A stretch of 64,000 bases of DNA, taken from contig CACRXP010000011.1 of the NCBI GenBank assembly GCA_902702965.1, forward strand, positions 2,335,899-2,399,898, written 5' to 3'. A program made the translations under genes and the position numbers. This DNA is from Spirometra erinaceieuropaei. Its lineage: Eukaryota; Platyhelminthes; Cestoda; Diphyllobothriidea; Diphyllobothriidae. The notes below the pieces were generated by a model, which was not told the DNA's origin, did no database searches, and saw only the letters and a list, made by a program, of their open reading frames with translations. Positions within the stretch are counted from its first letter, which is position 1. Every line of letters starts with the position of its first letter. Positions 23,071 through 34,976 of the stretch are shown here, in pieces.

Positions 23071-25260
23071 GTGAATAAAATCATATTTGGGTAAGGTTAC
23101 CCGTCTAGCCTACTGTGACGTATGGGATCCATCAATTCTGATAGGTAGGCTGGGAAACTTAGCAGAAGAGGGCAGTAACTTTTTGTGGACAGCAGGAACA
23201 GAACCTCATTCGTAACAGCAGGCTCATAAGTAAACGCAGATGGACAGACCAGTCTGCCACAGACTTGTCCAGCCATGTCGAACGCCTTGATTGCCAAACA
23301 GCGGAGCTCCATTTGTGCAATAATTCCAGGGATAAAAACTTAGGACGGCTCCCACCCTACTATTACGCAGACGTAAAATCACAACTCACCTCTTCAGCAC
23401 GCTTTTGCGGAAAACTCATAAATGTAAGCTTCAATGACTGTCTTGTCGAAGTGCATGCTTTGACTTTCATCAGTCACCCTCAGATAACGTCGGACACATC
23501 ATTTGGGTTAAGAACGTTAGTGTAGAACATATACTGTTGTATTATCCAGATTGCATGCGGCGAGGCGGTCAGCTTCCAGCCGATACCCTAAAGTCAATGT
23601 CGACAGCGAGAACTTCCACTTTATCCTGGTTAATATGCAAAAAATATGCGACATCCTTAATCCACCTTCTAGCTGATAGGCAGTGGACTAGGTCGGTCTA
23701 CGGAAAGAAAATCCAGGGTAGTGTTCGGTAACCAATCATGTTAGATAGCGGGAAACAGAATTTCGGTTGGGAAGTAACCTTGGATTTTGGGGTATATATC
23801 TTATGGGAATTGGTTTATACACGTGGTAGGTCGCTAAGGGCAACAGTTCGCGACAGAGAGTAGAACACCCAGACTTCCTTTACTTTCCTTACGCGAACTG
23901 AACCAATAAATTTAAAACAAAAGAAACCCCAACTACTAACAAGAAGACACACAAAGATAGAATTTACTGAACAAAACCTCTGCGAACGGCCGGTGCGCAG
24001 GACAAAAGGTACAGTCACGCAGCAGGAATATCACTGGCGCTCAAGCCAGGATCGCACAGGTCCGATGTTTTCTTCAATGGCGGAACAGCCCGCGAAAGTG
24101 ACACGATGGTGTTTATTGTCGGCAAAACTGAATTTTTCGCCCGATTTCACCAGAGGAACACTCTCCTTTCCCGAGTCCAAACCAGCAAGCGCACCGGCCT
24201 TCGTAATACATAGAGTATTTCTGAGATGGAAAAGCGGGGAGGGTTAGCGGAGACTCTTTTTAAGAGGGAAAACTACAAATGAGTAGCTAAAAAGTTGCAT
24301 CTAGGCTTTGGAAAACCTTAAAATGGTCGGAAAAAACAAGGACATGTGGAAAGCGTCTTACTAGACCCGCTGCACTTCAAAGCAGTCTTAATTACGATCT
24401 TCTACAATGTGTTCGGGTCTTCTGTCGCTGTCAGTTACCTTCAGTAGAATACTGGGCGTTTATCATTACGCGACCGCTTTAGAGAGCTGAGATGTTGTTT
24501 CGGAGGATAACGGAGCGAATGTGCTTCGCGCTGTAGTCAGGCCTAACCGACAAGTTCTGTCACACCCGAATCAAACATTGTAACCGGCCGAAAAAGCGTT
24601 AACCAGTGACTTGGTGGTGGAGAAGTGAAGTCCAGTTTACCTCAAAGCCACTGACTTCGAACCAGAGTGTGGTTGGTTGAGGACGCAAACGGCCACAAAT
24701 AGCCGTAATCCGCTAGATGTTGTTGGCGACTAGAATGACAATGCTTAAGCTAGACGACTTTCAAAACAGCCATATACTTTGCCGTTTTTGTGCTGTTAAC
24801 CGATGCGACCGCTGATCGCTGACTAGGATGGACCGCTTACTCCCAACACTTGCCCTCATTACCGTCACAAACACCCACTAATCTGGCACATCAACGGCAG
24901 CCGTCTAGCCATCGGGAACGACCACATTCTACTCAGTAGGTCTCTTATCCGGGCGCATCACCGCAGATTGGTGAGTGGTGCCGAAACTGGGGACGCAGCG
25001 AGCCCGATCATTTGCTCACTAGAACACCCCCGAAGGTTCATTTCTCTCTTAAACCACAAAAGGACTCGTGTCAGACGCGTTAATGTCAGGAGACAGTGGA
25101 GACTCTAGACAGAGAAATCCGGACTCATTCTTGAGCCTGAATCAACGTGAAATCAGCAGCAGTTGGTCAGCCTCGAAGTCCACAGTGAGAAGGACAAGTG
25201 AGAGAATTTCTGGATCCACCGAAGGGTGCCGCAGTGACTCAGTCAGCGCAATAACTTTAG
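23071..25260. other. unassigned sequence
   Basis: No gene or family is recognised. TGGTGCCGAAACTGGGG near 24,975-24,991 loosely resembles a retroelement primer-binding site, but no long terminal repeat or gag-like frame could be tied to it. Confidence 0.35.
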
Positions 25261-25269
25261 TCGTCTGCT

Positions 25270-26290
25270 CAGATAACCTATGTTAGGTCCCGAAATTGTG
25301 ATTCTCTTTGCGAAGTCCCGGAAAAAAACAGTAAAATGGATTAGAGATGCCAGTAAAAACTACTCGGCAGAAGTGGAGAGCTTCATACAACAGGCCTCGA
25401 ACGTCAGCAACACTCGACAACTCAATCAACTTATCCACCAAGTTAGTGGTAAATTTCCTGCACTGAATGACTCTAGTCGCGAAGTGTTAGTAAACTTTAT
25501 TGCTGACAACTCAGCCAAGGTCATCAAGTGTCTTTCCACCTCTCCTATCGTTGGCAACGGAGTTTCAACCTTCCCTGCACCCTCCATATCTGGGAGAAGT
25601 CTCGAATGTGAGACTGAGACTGCACACTTGCACGCAGAGGATAGTATTTACACCGAAGTCAATAGGTCTTGTCGATGCACAAACGGCCTGGGTTCGCCTA
25701 CATACTGTACAAAACTGGGGAGAAGAGATCATTCCTGGTATCTCGGGTTTGGCGATGCTTGTGCTTGTCTTTAGGAAAAGAAACAATACGACGCCCGCCA
25801 ACCACGACGACAAAAGTCGACTTGATGTTGCTATAAGGGTCTAAGACCACTGGAATGCTCGGATGATTTAAGTTTGCAAGATTCGGGGGCGACTCAGTCT
25901 ATCCGGGTTCCGAGCTGGACGTGGGTGTTCCAGCTAGATATTAACACTACGGCGCATTCCGGAATTCCACTACTGGTACCAAAACAGGCGATCTGTTCTT
26001 GATATTGGTGTGGCTTTCGGTCCCGTTCACTGTGGTCGCCTGTGGCGGATAATGAAGCTATTTGGCGTTTAGACGGAAAATAAAGATCATTAGGGTTAAC
26101 AATCGTTTCAATTGCTCCCAACCGTTTGATATTCGTTCAGGCCTCCGACAAAATTGCATTCTGTCATTTATCCTGTTTAGCTGCCCCGTCGAATTGATTC
26201 TTAGGCGGGCTCTACGCGACTTTGACAGTACAAAACACGAACCTGGGCGTCGGCTGGTTAACCTCAATTCTGTTAACGACAGCTAGATTC
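25270..26290 (+). mobile_element. non-LTR retrotransposon (LINE) reverse transcriptase relic
   Basis: Three short frames, in order, resemble successive parts of one flatworm LINE polyprotein. First comes 25,280-25,560, with a basic R.KK..WIRDA start and SFIQQASNVSNTRQLNQLIHQ, the linker before the reverse transcriptase. Then 25,690-25,840 contains GISGLAMLVLVFRKRNN, like the 'P.DWG...LVP..KKG' segment. Then 26,056-26,286 contains QPFDIRSGLRQNCILSFILF, the counterpart of the SGVRQGCILSP motif of palm domain B. The catalytic FADD segment is missing and the pieces are separated by frame changes and deletions, so it is dead. Confidence 0.6.
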
Positions 26291-26299
26291 GGACTGCTG

Positions 26300-27800
26300 T
26301 TAGACGAATAAGGTGAGGACGACATGATTGCCAAAAACGATGTCGCTCGCAGGGTTCTTTATTGCTTTCTAAGGCGTCTTTGGAGTCAAGCATATCACAA
26401 TGATCACGAAAATTCGCAGGTACTTGTTGTCTGTCTGGTCAGTCCACCCGCATGACTGTGAATGTTGAGTCCCACGCACGGAGGAGTAAGAGGAGCAAAA
26501 AATAAAGGCTTCTGACTATCGTTGTCTGACATTTATCCCCCGAACGAAGAAAATCGACCCTGTCTACATTTAGACGCTCCGAACTCGCTGCGACACCATC
26601 ATGTGGACACTTCAGGTCACCCAAAAGAAATGAATGAGGTGGCTTGGATGCGTTCCTGTTCGTCTACGGTTTCAGTGTCACTGCCCGACGAAGAGATCAG
26701 ATAGACTTGGCTCGACGATCCAACAAGACATGAATGCGGTTATTTGGCCAATGAAATCCGGCTTCCACTGACGGAGAAGATAGTAAGTTAACCTGTCTAG
26801 GTCTGCTATTTCTGAGAGTTCCGTGAACTGCAGTTAGAACAAACATCAAGTACGAGTCCACTTTTAGAAGTTGAGAACTTAAAAAGACTACTACAATTAG
26901 TGCTGCAACCTGTCGTAACAAACACAAAAGAAATCAGTTTAAAGGGGATAAGACAAGTAGTTGGTTAAGTCAGTGGCAGAAAGGCAGCACAGTCTATGAC
27001 AAAGTGTTGCATATAAGAAGCTTTAATACGCTCAGCATTGTATACTGATGTGACTGTCGATTTTCACTTCGGACGCTATTGCCAACTCCTTGATACTATT
27101 TCCCATTCTACACTGGAAAGTGTTGGTGAAGCAGTCAGACGCCTGCAGTTAGTTACCTGACCCAGTTAGGGACAAGCAGGCTGCCAAATGGAGGCCTGGA
27201 ACATACACGGTGACATGATTTTTTAACTCCTAACACAACCACCTAAGTGAACTTGGATGATTTCTCTTAAGGGAGAAAAACTGTTAGCTCACACATGTTT
27301 TTGACGCCTTGGGGTGAGGTCTCGGATCCAAACAATAACATTCAGGTAAGTTTTCATGGCCAGGTTAACACCACTTTGACGCCGACAACAACTGGGGGCA
27401 GAATCTGCCACGTAAGTTCTCTGCAGCTCTGAAATGAAGTGATATTCCTTATTTAAAATCTATTGGTTTCCCCCGGACGGTGATAGACGCTGGTGGATGC
27501 ATAAAGGTTTTTATGATTTCCCTACTTATACAGGGCGACACTGCTTCCATGAGAGATTCAAGAGCGGTGAAGTTACATAAAAATAGGCCACAGGTACCGA
27601 GCGCCTTCATTATTCTAGGCTAACGCTACGGCTGTGCTAAAGTCGAGTCCGCCAACCGTCTATATAGGGCAACTTGACGCCAAGTTAGGAGAAAAATTAC
27701 CTAGCAGTTCAGGGGAGGTCAACGCTAAACACAACATTTTAGTTAATGAAGAGAGTTGGCCGCAAGACCAAGTGGAGGGTATAACATAAACCTGAGGATC
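26300..27800. other. unassigned sequence downstream of the SRPRB-like exons
   Basis: The remaining C-terminal exon(s) of the minus-strand SRPRB-like gene should lie here or further left. I did not find a convincing match to the last beta strand and helix of the GTPase domain. Confidence 0.35.
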
Positions 27801-27810
27801 GAATTCTTAC

Positions 27811-28366
27811 ATTTCGTCCTCGAGAAGTTTTTCCACCGCGATAATATCCTTTGCATTAGGCAAATCTTGCTTGTTGCAAACAATCAAAAATGGGACGCGT
27901 CCCTTCGCCAAGGTTGCATCCGCGAGGAGATTGTAGAGATACTCTGCGACATCTTTGAGAGACTTTTGGATGGAGACCGAGTCAATAACAAAGATGACCC
28001 CCCTTAACCGATGTAAAAGTTCAGAATAGCAACGCGTACGCAGTGCGACTCTTGTTTTTTGCTACATATTCGTAACGAATCTTCTCATGACTGGGAATGT
28101 CTATAAGAGTTAGATTTCTTGACGCCTATTTAAAATAAGCTCATATTTAAAATTACCCTGGTCCTTAATTTATAGGTATCCGAGTTCGGGCCAAGTGAGG
28201 TAAAAGTCATAACGTGCTTTTTGTGGACAAGCATTGTAAACAGAGCTGTTTTTCCCGATTCGGTAACACCTGCAATCATGATACAATCCTTGCGGAACCT
28301 TCTCAGCCATAGATACAACCCAATCAAGCAAGCGATCACAGACAACCCAATCACAACAGGCAACAT
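27811..28366 (-). CDS. SRPRB: signal recognition particle receptor subunit beta, first three coding exons
   Basis: SRP receptor beta is a membrane-anchored small GTPase that holds the alpha subunit at the endoplasmic reticulum during co-translational targeting. Exon 1 (28,366-28,157) starts MLPVVIGLSVIACLIGLYLW, a single transmembrane segment. The P-loop GVTESGKT follows and then SDTYKLR. Exon 2 (28,125-28,040) carries NLTLIDIPSHEKIRYEY, the G3 region, with Ser where Gly is usual in DxPGHE. Exon 3 (28,002-27,811) carries GVIFVIDSVSIQKSLKDVAE and the G4 motif CNKQD. Introns are 31 and 37 bp with GT/AG ends, and the phases agree (0, then 2). A donor GTAAGA follows exon 3, so the gene continues left. 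The start Met was chosen because it directly precedes the anchor. The frame is open upstream, so a longer N-terminus cannot be excluded. Confidence 0.88.
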
Positions 28367-28923
28367 AGCCGACGAGGATAATCTCACATGGCCCACATTA
28401 ATTTTAGGGTACTTAAACTTATTATTTAAAGGTCGACAGTCGAAAAATGAAGATCGAGGAGGAGAAAACGCTATTGAGATATCCTTACATCGTGTCTGGA
28501 AGTAACAACGATATACGAGGCCTTGACTATTCAGAGACTGGCAAGTCGTCACACCGCCAATGTCGTTAGGGGGGCGAGATAATACTGTGATTGCCAGTTG
28601 GTCTCTATGTGCCGCTGTGAGTCAGCGTGGTCTTCCTTCATTGATTTACTGAAGATCTTTTTATCTATGTCGGGTTGGACTTTGGGGTTGGCCGCCAGGA
28701 AAGAAGCGCCGAACGCCCTCCAAGTTGAGATTATTTGTCTTAGGTTCTATAAGAGCACATCGGTCGAAACCTCAGAATCAAAATTAAACCATTGCAGTGC
28801 CTGCTCCTCCCCTTCTGGTAACGTCATCTTGTAACCAAATTTTTAATAAGAATCTGCCATCGGAGTAATTGGTGGATGATTTCGAATCTAACAGTTTACG
28901 GCAAAGTTATAGTGGGAAGCCAT

Positions 28924-29440
28924 CATGTCTGGTCTGGTGTCATTGTTCGAGACCTCGCTGCCCCAAGGTCATTCACCCCTTGTAGTGAGCCGTTCCAGAC
29001 GCGCTGACGTGAAGTCACACGACGGACAATTCGAGCACACCTGCGTCCGCACAGCCGCAGCTGCCCATGCGGCCACTTGATCGCACCGCCCCCTTCCAAC
29101 CACAGCCTAAGACACTAGGACACCACCCCTCGGCAAATGCAAAGCGCACTGACTGGACGCCACTTGAGTTTGGCTCCCGAGCCTACAAAAGCGGCTGCCA
29201 CCACTACACCAAGGACTCTCAGGCGTGACTGGACGCAGTCAACACCAGCCATGACTTCGCCAGTGGCCACTGCCGCCTGAGAGGACAACTCCGGGTTCTC
29301 ATTTTAATTATTATTTTTTTATTAAAGACCCGTCGGGGTCTCATCAGAGCACAATAAACCCCTCATCCAGGGGCATTATGTCTTCTCCTTCTAATCTGGG
29401 ATTTGGCTTGAGAATTGTAGTGCCCAGAGCACTTATTCTC
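28924..29440 (+). repeat. interspersed repeat, possible solo LTR
   Basis: Shares a series of blocks with 58.08-58.52 kb: CATGTCTGG, CAGTGAGC.GTTCCAGAC, CAGCTGCCCATGCG, AAAAGC.GCTGCCACCACT, GACTGGACGCAG..AACA, GGCCACTGCCGCC and AACCCCTCAT. An AAAGC motif resembling a promoter start and an ATTAAA-rich stretch near 29,318-29,327 (polyadenylation-like) suggest a regulatory repeat such as an LTR. No terminal TG/CA pair or target duplication was confirmed. Confidence 0.5.
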
Positions 29441-30021
29441 TTTGCTGTGCTGCTACAAAGTCGACAGACGCTGGAATATAAAAAACACCTTTCGTCAGAG
29501 TTCTGACAAGACAGTATGTTCATAACCTCGTAAAATATTACAGTTATGGCGTTCAAAACTTGTGCCTGAACGCATATGCTAGGAAATAGTATGCTATACA
29601 TCTGAAAGAAGAATTTCAATAGAAAAACGCAACCAAATAAACGAAAAATGAAGGACGGGAAAATGCAAAATCGAAATAAAGTGCGCAGGATATTGGCAAT
29701 GACAGAAAAATCACAAAAAATAAAAGCAGTCACTGCATACCATAGTACGCATGGTTCGAATGAGATGTGCGTTATTTTTTGCAGACAAATCCTTTTGAGT
29801 TCAGTTAATGTTATTGGGGGAAATCGGAGTGAGGTGACAAAAACCAAAAGTGCAATGCGAAATTGGACGTAATTTTTAGAGAATGCTGCAGGATTTTCTA
29901 AATCATCATTTGGTGAAGCATCCAGTAACGATGTAGCATTTGGTTTTGTACCCCAGAATATTGCTGATGCGGGCTGGACTGAATGAAAATGGTTAGGTAC
30001 ATTCACTATTTTGATCTCCAT
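29344..30021 (-). CDS. hypothetical hydrophobic ORF, 225 codons, doubtful
   Basis: This is the longest single open frame of the middle region. It contains several strongly hydrophobic stretches (around residues 57-75, 92-112 and 118-145) that could be membrane segments. Its last 30 or so codons lie inside the interspersed repeat that ends at 29,440, and the DNA is AT-rich, which favours hydrophobic translation by chance. I recognise no family. It could be an exon of an unknown membrane protein, a retroelement remnant or noise. Confidence 0.15.
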   Translation of the reverse strand: MEIKIVNVPNHFHSVQPASAIFWGTKPNATSLLDASPNDDLENPAAFSKNYVQFRIALLVFVTSLRFPPITLTELKRICLQKITHISFEPCVLWYAVTAFIFCDFSVIANILRTLFRFCIFPSFIFRLFGCVFLLKFFFQMYSILFPSICVQAQVLNAITVIFYEVMNILSCQNSDERCFLYSSVCRLCSSTAKRISALGTTILKPNPRLEGEDIMPLDEGFIVL

Positions 30022-30299
30022 TTCGAACGCAAGAAAGGTCCGCTGTTGTACTTACTTCAGCAGACGCGATTTTTTGATTTCAACGGAGGCTCAGTTCAGT
30101 TTAATTTATTGAGGGCAATAGACCTGAGCCTGTATGGAACGCACAGTTGGGTGCAGTGTACAGTGAAGTCGGCCAATAAAAATATGAAAAACTGAGAGTG
30201 GGTCTTAACGGCTGAGTCCAATTTCCTGCTCATTCCGAGGCATAAATCGGTCAAGGTTGCTTGTAAGGCTTTCCATCGATTATGACATCACAACATGTG

Positions 30300-31985
30300 T
30301 GGAGACTGCTGCTAGAGAAGGTGCAGAGCATCCTGTCATTACCTGTCCCCAGGACTCTAACTAAGCTGCGGCGTTTCATAGGCTTTCTTAATTATTATCG
30401 ACGTTTTATTCCTCCCTGTGCGGCGACCCTAGCTCCTCTAACTGACCTTTTGAAGTCTAAAGCAAAGCCGATCGAACTTTCTCCAGCAGCTCACTCAGCT
30501 TTTGAGGCAGCAAAGAAAGCTCTTGTTGATGCCACTTTGCCTTACCATCTCAGCTCCGACCCCCACGCACAGCTCATCTTGACCACTGACGCTTACAACA
30601 GTGCTGTCGGCGCATTCCCGCATCAACAGGTGAAAAACCAGTTGCTACCACTGGCTTTCTTTTCACAGAAGCTACAACCGGCGCAGATTCGCTACAGTAC
30701 TTTCACTCGCGAGCTCCTTGCCATTTACTTGGCCATTCGTCATTTTCGACACCTCTTATAGGGCAGAGATTTATCGGTTCACGCCGACCACAAACCTCTC
30801 ACTTACGCCCTCAAGGCCAATCCAGTTCGGTACTCGCCCAGGGAAGTTCGTCATGCGGACTATATATCGCAGTTTACTTCAGATAACCGCTACGTCCGAG
30901 GCAGCGACGATTTCGTTGCTGATGCATTATCCCGTGCAGACATCAACACACTTACATCCGATTTCGACCTGGCGAAACTTGCAAACCTCCAATCAGGCGA
31001 CAAGTACGTTGACGACCTGCGTTCTACTACCACTCTGCAACTTCGAGATGTACTCCTTCTCGCATCACCAGGCACGATTTTGTGCGACTGGTCCACAGGC
31101 ACTCCTCGACCTGTTGTTCCATTATCCTACAGCAAGACAGTGCCTGACCATTTCCATTCCCTGTCACATCCTGGCATTCGCGCTTTTTGAAAGCTAATCA
31201 CCGCTCGTTTTATCTGACCAAAGATGAGCTCTGACATCGCTCTTTGGATTAAGCAGTGTTTAGCCTGCCAGAAAAAAAACAAAGTCCACCGCTACACGTT
31301 TTCTTCACCAAGTATATTCGCCGTCCCAGATGTTCGATTCCACCACGTCCACTTGGATTTTGTTGGTTCGATACACTCCTCACGCGGGTACAAGCATATT
31401 CTGACAGCGTTGACCGTTTCACACGATGGCCGATTGCCGTTACCATCTCGGATACCTCGGCAAAAAATATCGCTATGATTTTTCTGACGCACAGGATTTC
31501 AACTTTTGGTGTTCCAGCCACCCTTACTACTGACCGCGGGAGTCAATTCCAATCTAGCCTCTTCCGTGGATTCACTAAACTGCTCGGGCGTACGCACATC
31601 ACAGCCATGGCATACCACCCTGCCTCCAACGGCCTCGTGGAGCGTGTACACCGTCAAATCAAGTCCGCACTGATGTCCCAAACAGAATCAATTTCTTGGA
31701 GTTACAATCCCCTTCTTGTGCTTTTGGGTGTTCCATCTTCCGTCAAGGAGGACATCCAATGCACTGCCGACGAACTTGTGCATGGTTCACCCCTCCGTCA
31801 GCACTGAGAGGTCGTGCAGTCTTCCACCACGAACACCAACATTCCGAGCACCTTCGTACAGCAGTTGAAACAACGCATGGCTCAACCGCATCCAACTCCC
31901 ACTCGTCTGACATCCAAACGTGTGTTTATGTATGAGGACCTTAAATCTGCTCCATTCGTTTCGCCCGGCATTACGCGCTTCGCAA
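30300..31985 (+). mobile_element. Ty3/gypsy-type LTR retrotransposon relic (RT end, RNase H, integrase)
   Basis: 30,282-30,761 gives the end of the reverse transcriptase and the start of RNase H: TKLRRFIGFLNYYRRFIPPC, LTDLLKSKAKPIELS and TTDAYNSAVGA, where the usual TDAS catalytic site reads TDAY. RNase H continues in another frame near 30,770-30,950 (HADHKPLTY, VADALSRAD). The integrase HHCC end (SHPGIRA, C..C of CLACQKKNK) and catalytic core follow across further frame changes: HLDFVGSIHSSRGYKHILT, then TTDRGSQFQSSLF and AYHPASNGLVERVHRQIK, with the D-D-E spacing visible. LTRs, gag and protease are absent. At least three frameshifts and several stops make it dead. Confidence 0.85.
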
Positions 31986-31989
31986 ACCC

Positions 31990-33285
31990 CTCTGTTCCCC
32001 GTATGATGGACCATATCAGGTTCTTCAGCCGACGGCTTTCACAGAGACGTTGCGTTCTGCCGACATTGCAGATTGAGGAATATCACTTAGATGATAGAAT
32101 TCCTGCAATTGCACTTCGAGAACTCGTTCATAAAGTGCGAGAACCATTGTCTATAATATTCCGAAAGTCACTTGAAGAAGGCGAGCAATCGGAACAGTGG
32201 AAGCGTACATTTATCAACTCGATCAATAAAGGAGATTGTCAACCTAACTGTGAAAATTGTCGTCCTGTCGGTCTAACTTACATCGTGTGTAAAATAAGGG
32301 CGTACATTATCAAAGGATATTTGCTGGTAAACCTAAAAACGAAATGTTAAGTGATGCCGACATGGCTTCCGTCCAGGACGCTGTTGCATCACGATCGTCA
32401 TTTACCCGCACGAAAACTGGACAAGGGTCACAGATAAGGGTTATCCAGCAGAAGTCATATTTTTTTACTTTAAGAAGGCCTTTGATAGAGTACCACATTA
32501 GTGAACAAAATTGTGAGGCTCTCCTGCTGGCAAATGACAGAAAAATATGGGGCGAATTTAATTGCATTGGTCAAGGAGACAGCTATGGGAGTTTAGTATG
32601 TCCAAATGAATGGTCTTATACCTAAACATCGACCGAAATGCCTCCGAAAATATCAGTACAATATTAACAGGACGGAATTAAGAGATGTAGAAAGACATCG
32701 AAATCTGGGTGTATGAACGAACACAAAACCAATGTCATCAGAACACTGTGGCAATATGGCCGGAAAGTCAAATAGTACTCTAAACTGGAGCAGACATGCT
32801 TTAAAAATATGTCCTCTCGAAATCTTCGGAAGACTTTCGATGTCATTTTAAGACTCTATCTGGAATATGAAATGTCAGAATCTGTAATAGAGATGAGGAA
32901 GGATAGTAACCCACTCGAGGAGGTACAACTCAGAACAAAGAAGATGATCGAGGGTCTTAAGCGTTTGTAGTGCCTAGATGGGCTGAATGGACTTAGCTTA
33001 TTCCCCTTACCTTATAACCAGCTAAACTGCAGTCTACTCTGAAAATTCCGGATTGCCCGAGGCCGTGGTCCCTCACTGAGACCGGGGCAATTTTTCGAAG
33101 TAGCCCGTACAAACCAATTACGCAGACGTCCCAACCAAGTTAAGAGCGAACTCACGCTGCTCGACCGTGGGAAGCCATCCTTCAGTCAACGGACTGCCCG
33201 ACAATGGAACCCTCTATCAAGCGAGATGGTGACGGACGACACAATTCGGCCGGCTGCCGAGGGCAGCAAATTCTACTTTAATATG
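31990..33285 (+). mobile_element. CR1/Jockey-like LINE reverse transcriptase relic joined to the gypsy relic
   Basis: From about 32,090 the frame gives DDRIPAIALRELVHKVREPL, QWKRTFINSINKGDC and NCRPVGLTYIVCKI, the start of a non-LTR reverse transcriptase palm (NYRPISLTS..K motif). A KAFDRVPH stretch reads near 32,476-32,500 in another frame. The C-terminus is visible at 33,090-33,285 as FFEVARTNQLRRRPNQVKS, PSFSQRTARQWNPLSSEMV and SKFYFN. That is the 'W N.LP..VV..P....FK..L' end typical of such elements. The catalytic FADD box is not visible. Frameshifts occur throughout. Confidence 0.65.
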
Positions 33286-33530
33286 TTTATGGGACTTATT
33301 TCGAAGCCTTTACTGAGATCAAAATAGATAACTATAACTGACTGCCGCTCACCAAGAAGAAAAGTGATAAAATTAAGGGAGGACAAGTGATAACGTTGGC
33401 AAGATTTTTCGCCCGAAAATCCATGGTGAGTAAAGCTCCAAGGCTGATTATTTGGGCAGTAATCAAGAATTTCATCGGGAATCATCTTATCGAGAAGTTC
33501 TGCTGAAGACAAAGTTTTCAGCATGTTCCG
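33273..33530 (-). mobile_element. antisense LINE reverse transcriptase fragment
   Basis: The minus-strand frame contains GFSGEKSCQRYHLSSLNFIT and VIYFDLSKGFEISPINIL. These correspond to the 'HGFR.GRSC..NLL' and 'VD..YLDFSKAFD.V' segments of a LINE palm domain; the catalytic D of domain A is kept and KAFD has become KGFE. It abuts the end of the plus-strand LINE relic, so two LINEs meet tail to tail. Confidence 0.6.
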
Positions 33531-34021
33531 ATAGTTATTAACGTCAAGCCGAGATAGTTGTTTCCTAATTTGTTCTCTAATAGATTCAAGTCTAGGTAGG
33601 TTCGGTTTGTGGTGTTGTTTTATTGAATAGATAAGCGGAATTATTACGTGTTCCCTATCCCTTAAGTGAATGACTTGGGATTAAATCCCAGTGGTTAGCT
33701 TCCAAGAAATATCGACAGCTAATGACCTAGACATCTACTTTTGAATCATGTTAGCCCTAACTTGGACGGGGAAAGTACTCCTGTGGCTGTTCCGCCTCCA
33801 GTTCTTTACTTTCTAGACAACTGGGAGATCCATCGCCCAGCTCGGTTTTAACTTAAAGGAAAATTTTTATGACAATGAGCACTATTATTTCGGGGTCAAT
33901 GTGCCTGAAATCGAGGTATTACGACAACCGGTTGAGAGCGCGTGGTGTTTAACTGCACCGAATCGCGTAGGTTATCTTCTAGGTCATAAGATCGGGCGGT
34001 GGCGCGCAGCGTCTTTTTGCT

Positions 34022-34976
34022 ATGGAAAGATATGAAAAAATTAAGAAGATTGGAGAAGGAGCCTTTGGAAGAGCATGGTTGGTGCACGACAAAGAAAATA
34101 AAATGCCTCTGGTCATTAAAGAGATTCCAATACTAAATGTGGGTTGCTTGTTTTTCTGACTATTATGTAGTTAAGCAAAAAAGAAATAGAAGAGTCCCGT
34201 AGAGAGGTATGTGTTGGAGGCAATACAAATGCGACTTTTTAAGGTGTCTGTATTGGCAAAAATGAACCACCCAAACATCGTGAAATACTGTCAATCCTTT
34301 GAGGGTTAGTATTTGCCATAAATTACAACGAATATCCACAGATATGGGATCCATCCACATTGTTATGGAATATTGTGACGGTGGCGATTTATATTCAAAA
34401 ATTAATTCCCAAAATGGAACTCTCTTTCCTGAAAAACAGGTAATAAAGTTCCCATCTTATTTTGTTAGATTTTGGACTGGTTTTCGCAAATATCCCTAGC
34501 AGTCAAACACATTCACGACAGAATGGTTCTTCACAGGGATATCAAATCTCAAGTACGAAAGTCAACATCACTTAGTTTTAGAACGTATTCCTAACCCGGG
34601 ATGCGAGGGTGAAACTAGGAGACTTTGGAATAGCGAAGGTTTTGAACAGCACCCTTGATCTTGCTCGCACCTGCATCGGAACTCCATACTACTTATCCCC
34701 GGAGATTTGCGAAAATAAACCTTACAATAACAAAAGCGACATCTGGGCCCTCGGCTGCGTTTTGTATGAGCTTACAACGCTTAAACACGCAGTAACTCTC
34801 TTTTTAACTTATGGTGCCTCTAGTTTGATGCTGGAAACATGAAAAATCTTGTTTTAAAAATTATCAGGTAATGTGATATAAAACTCATTTTGAAGAGGAA
34901 CATATCCCCCAGTTCCACTTAAGTACAGTCCTGAGCTAAGAAATCTCATTTCAAGCCTGTTCAAACGAAATCCGAG
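34022..34976 (+). CDS. NEK1: NEK1-like kinase domain, eight exons with miniature introns
   Basis: Eight exons encode residues from [19 protein letters not shown] to [10 protein letters not shown] with no stop or frame break. The seven introns measure 32, 37, 37, 29, 29, 32 and 28 bp, and all have GT and AG ends. The catalytic residues needed for activity (Lys of VIKE, Asp of HRD, Asp of DFG) are present, so the kinase is predicted active. The start was chosen because MERYEKI aligns with the MEKY start of animal NEK1 proteins. Confidence 0.92.

Noticed and set aside
24975..24991. Retroelement primer-binding site
   Set aside because: TGGTGCCGAAACTGGGG is only loosely similar to known sites, and no LTR end or gag frame is adjacent.
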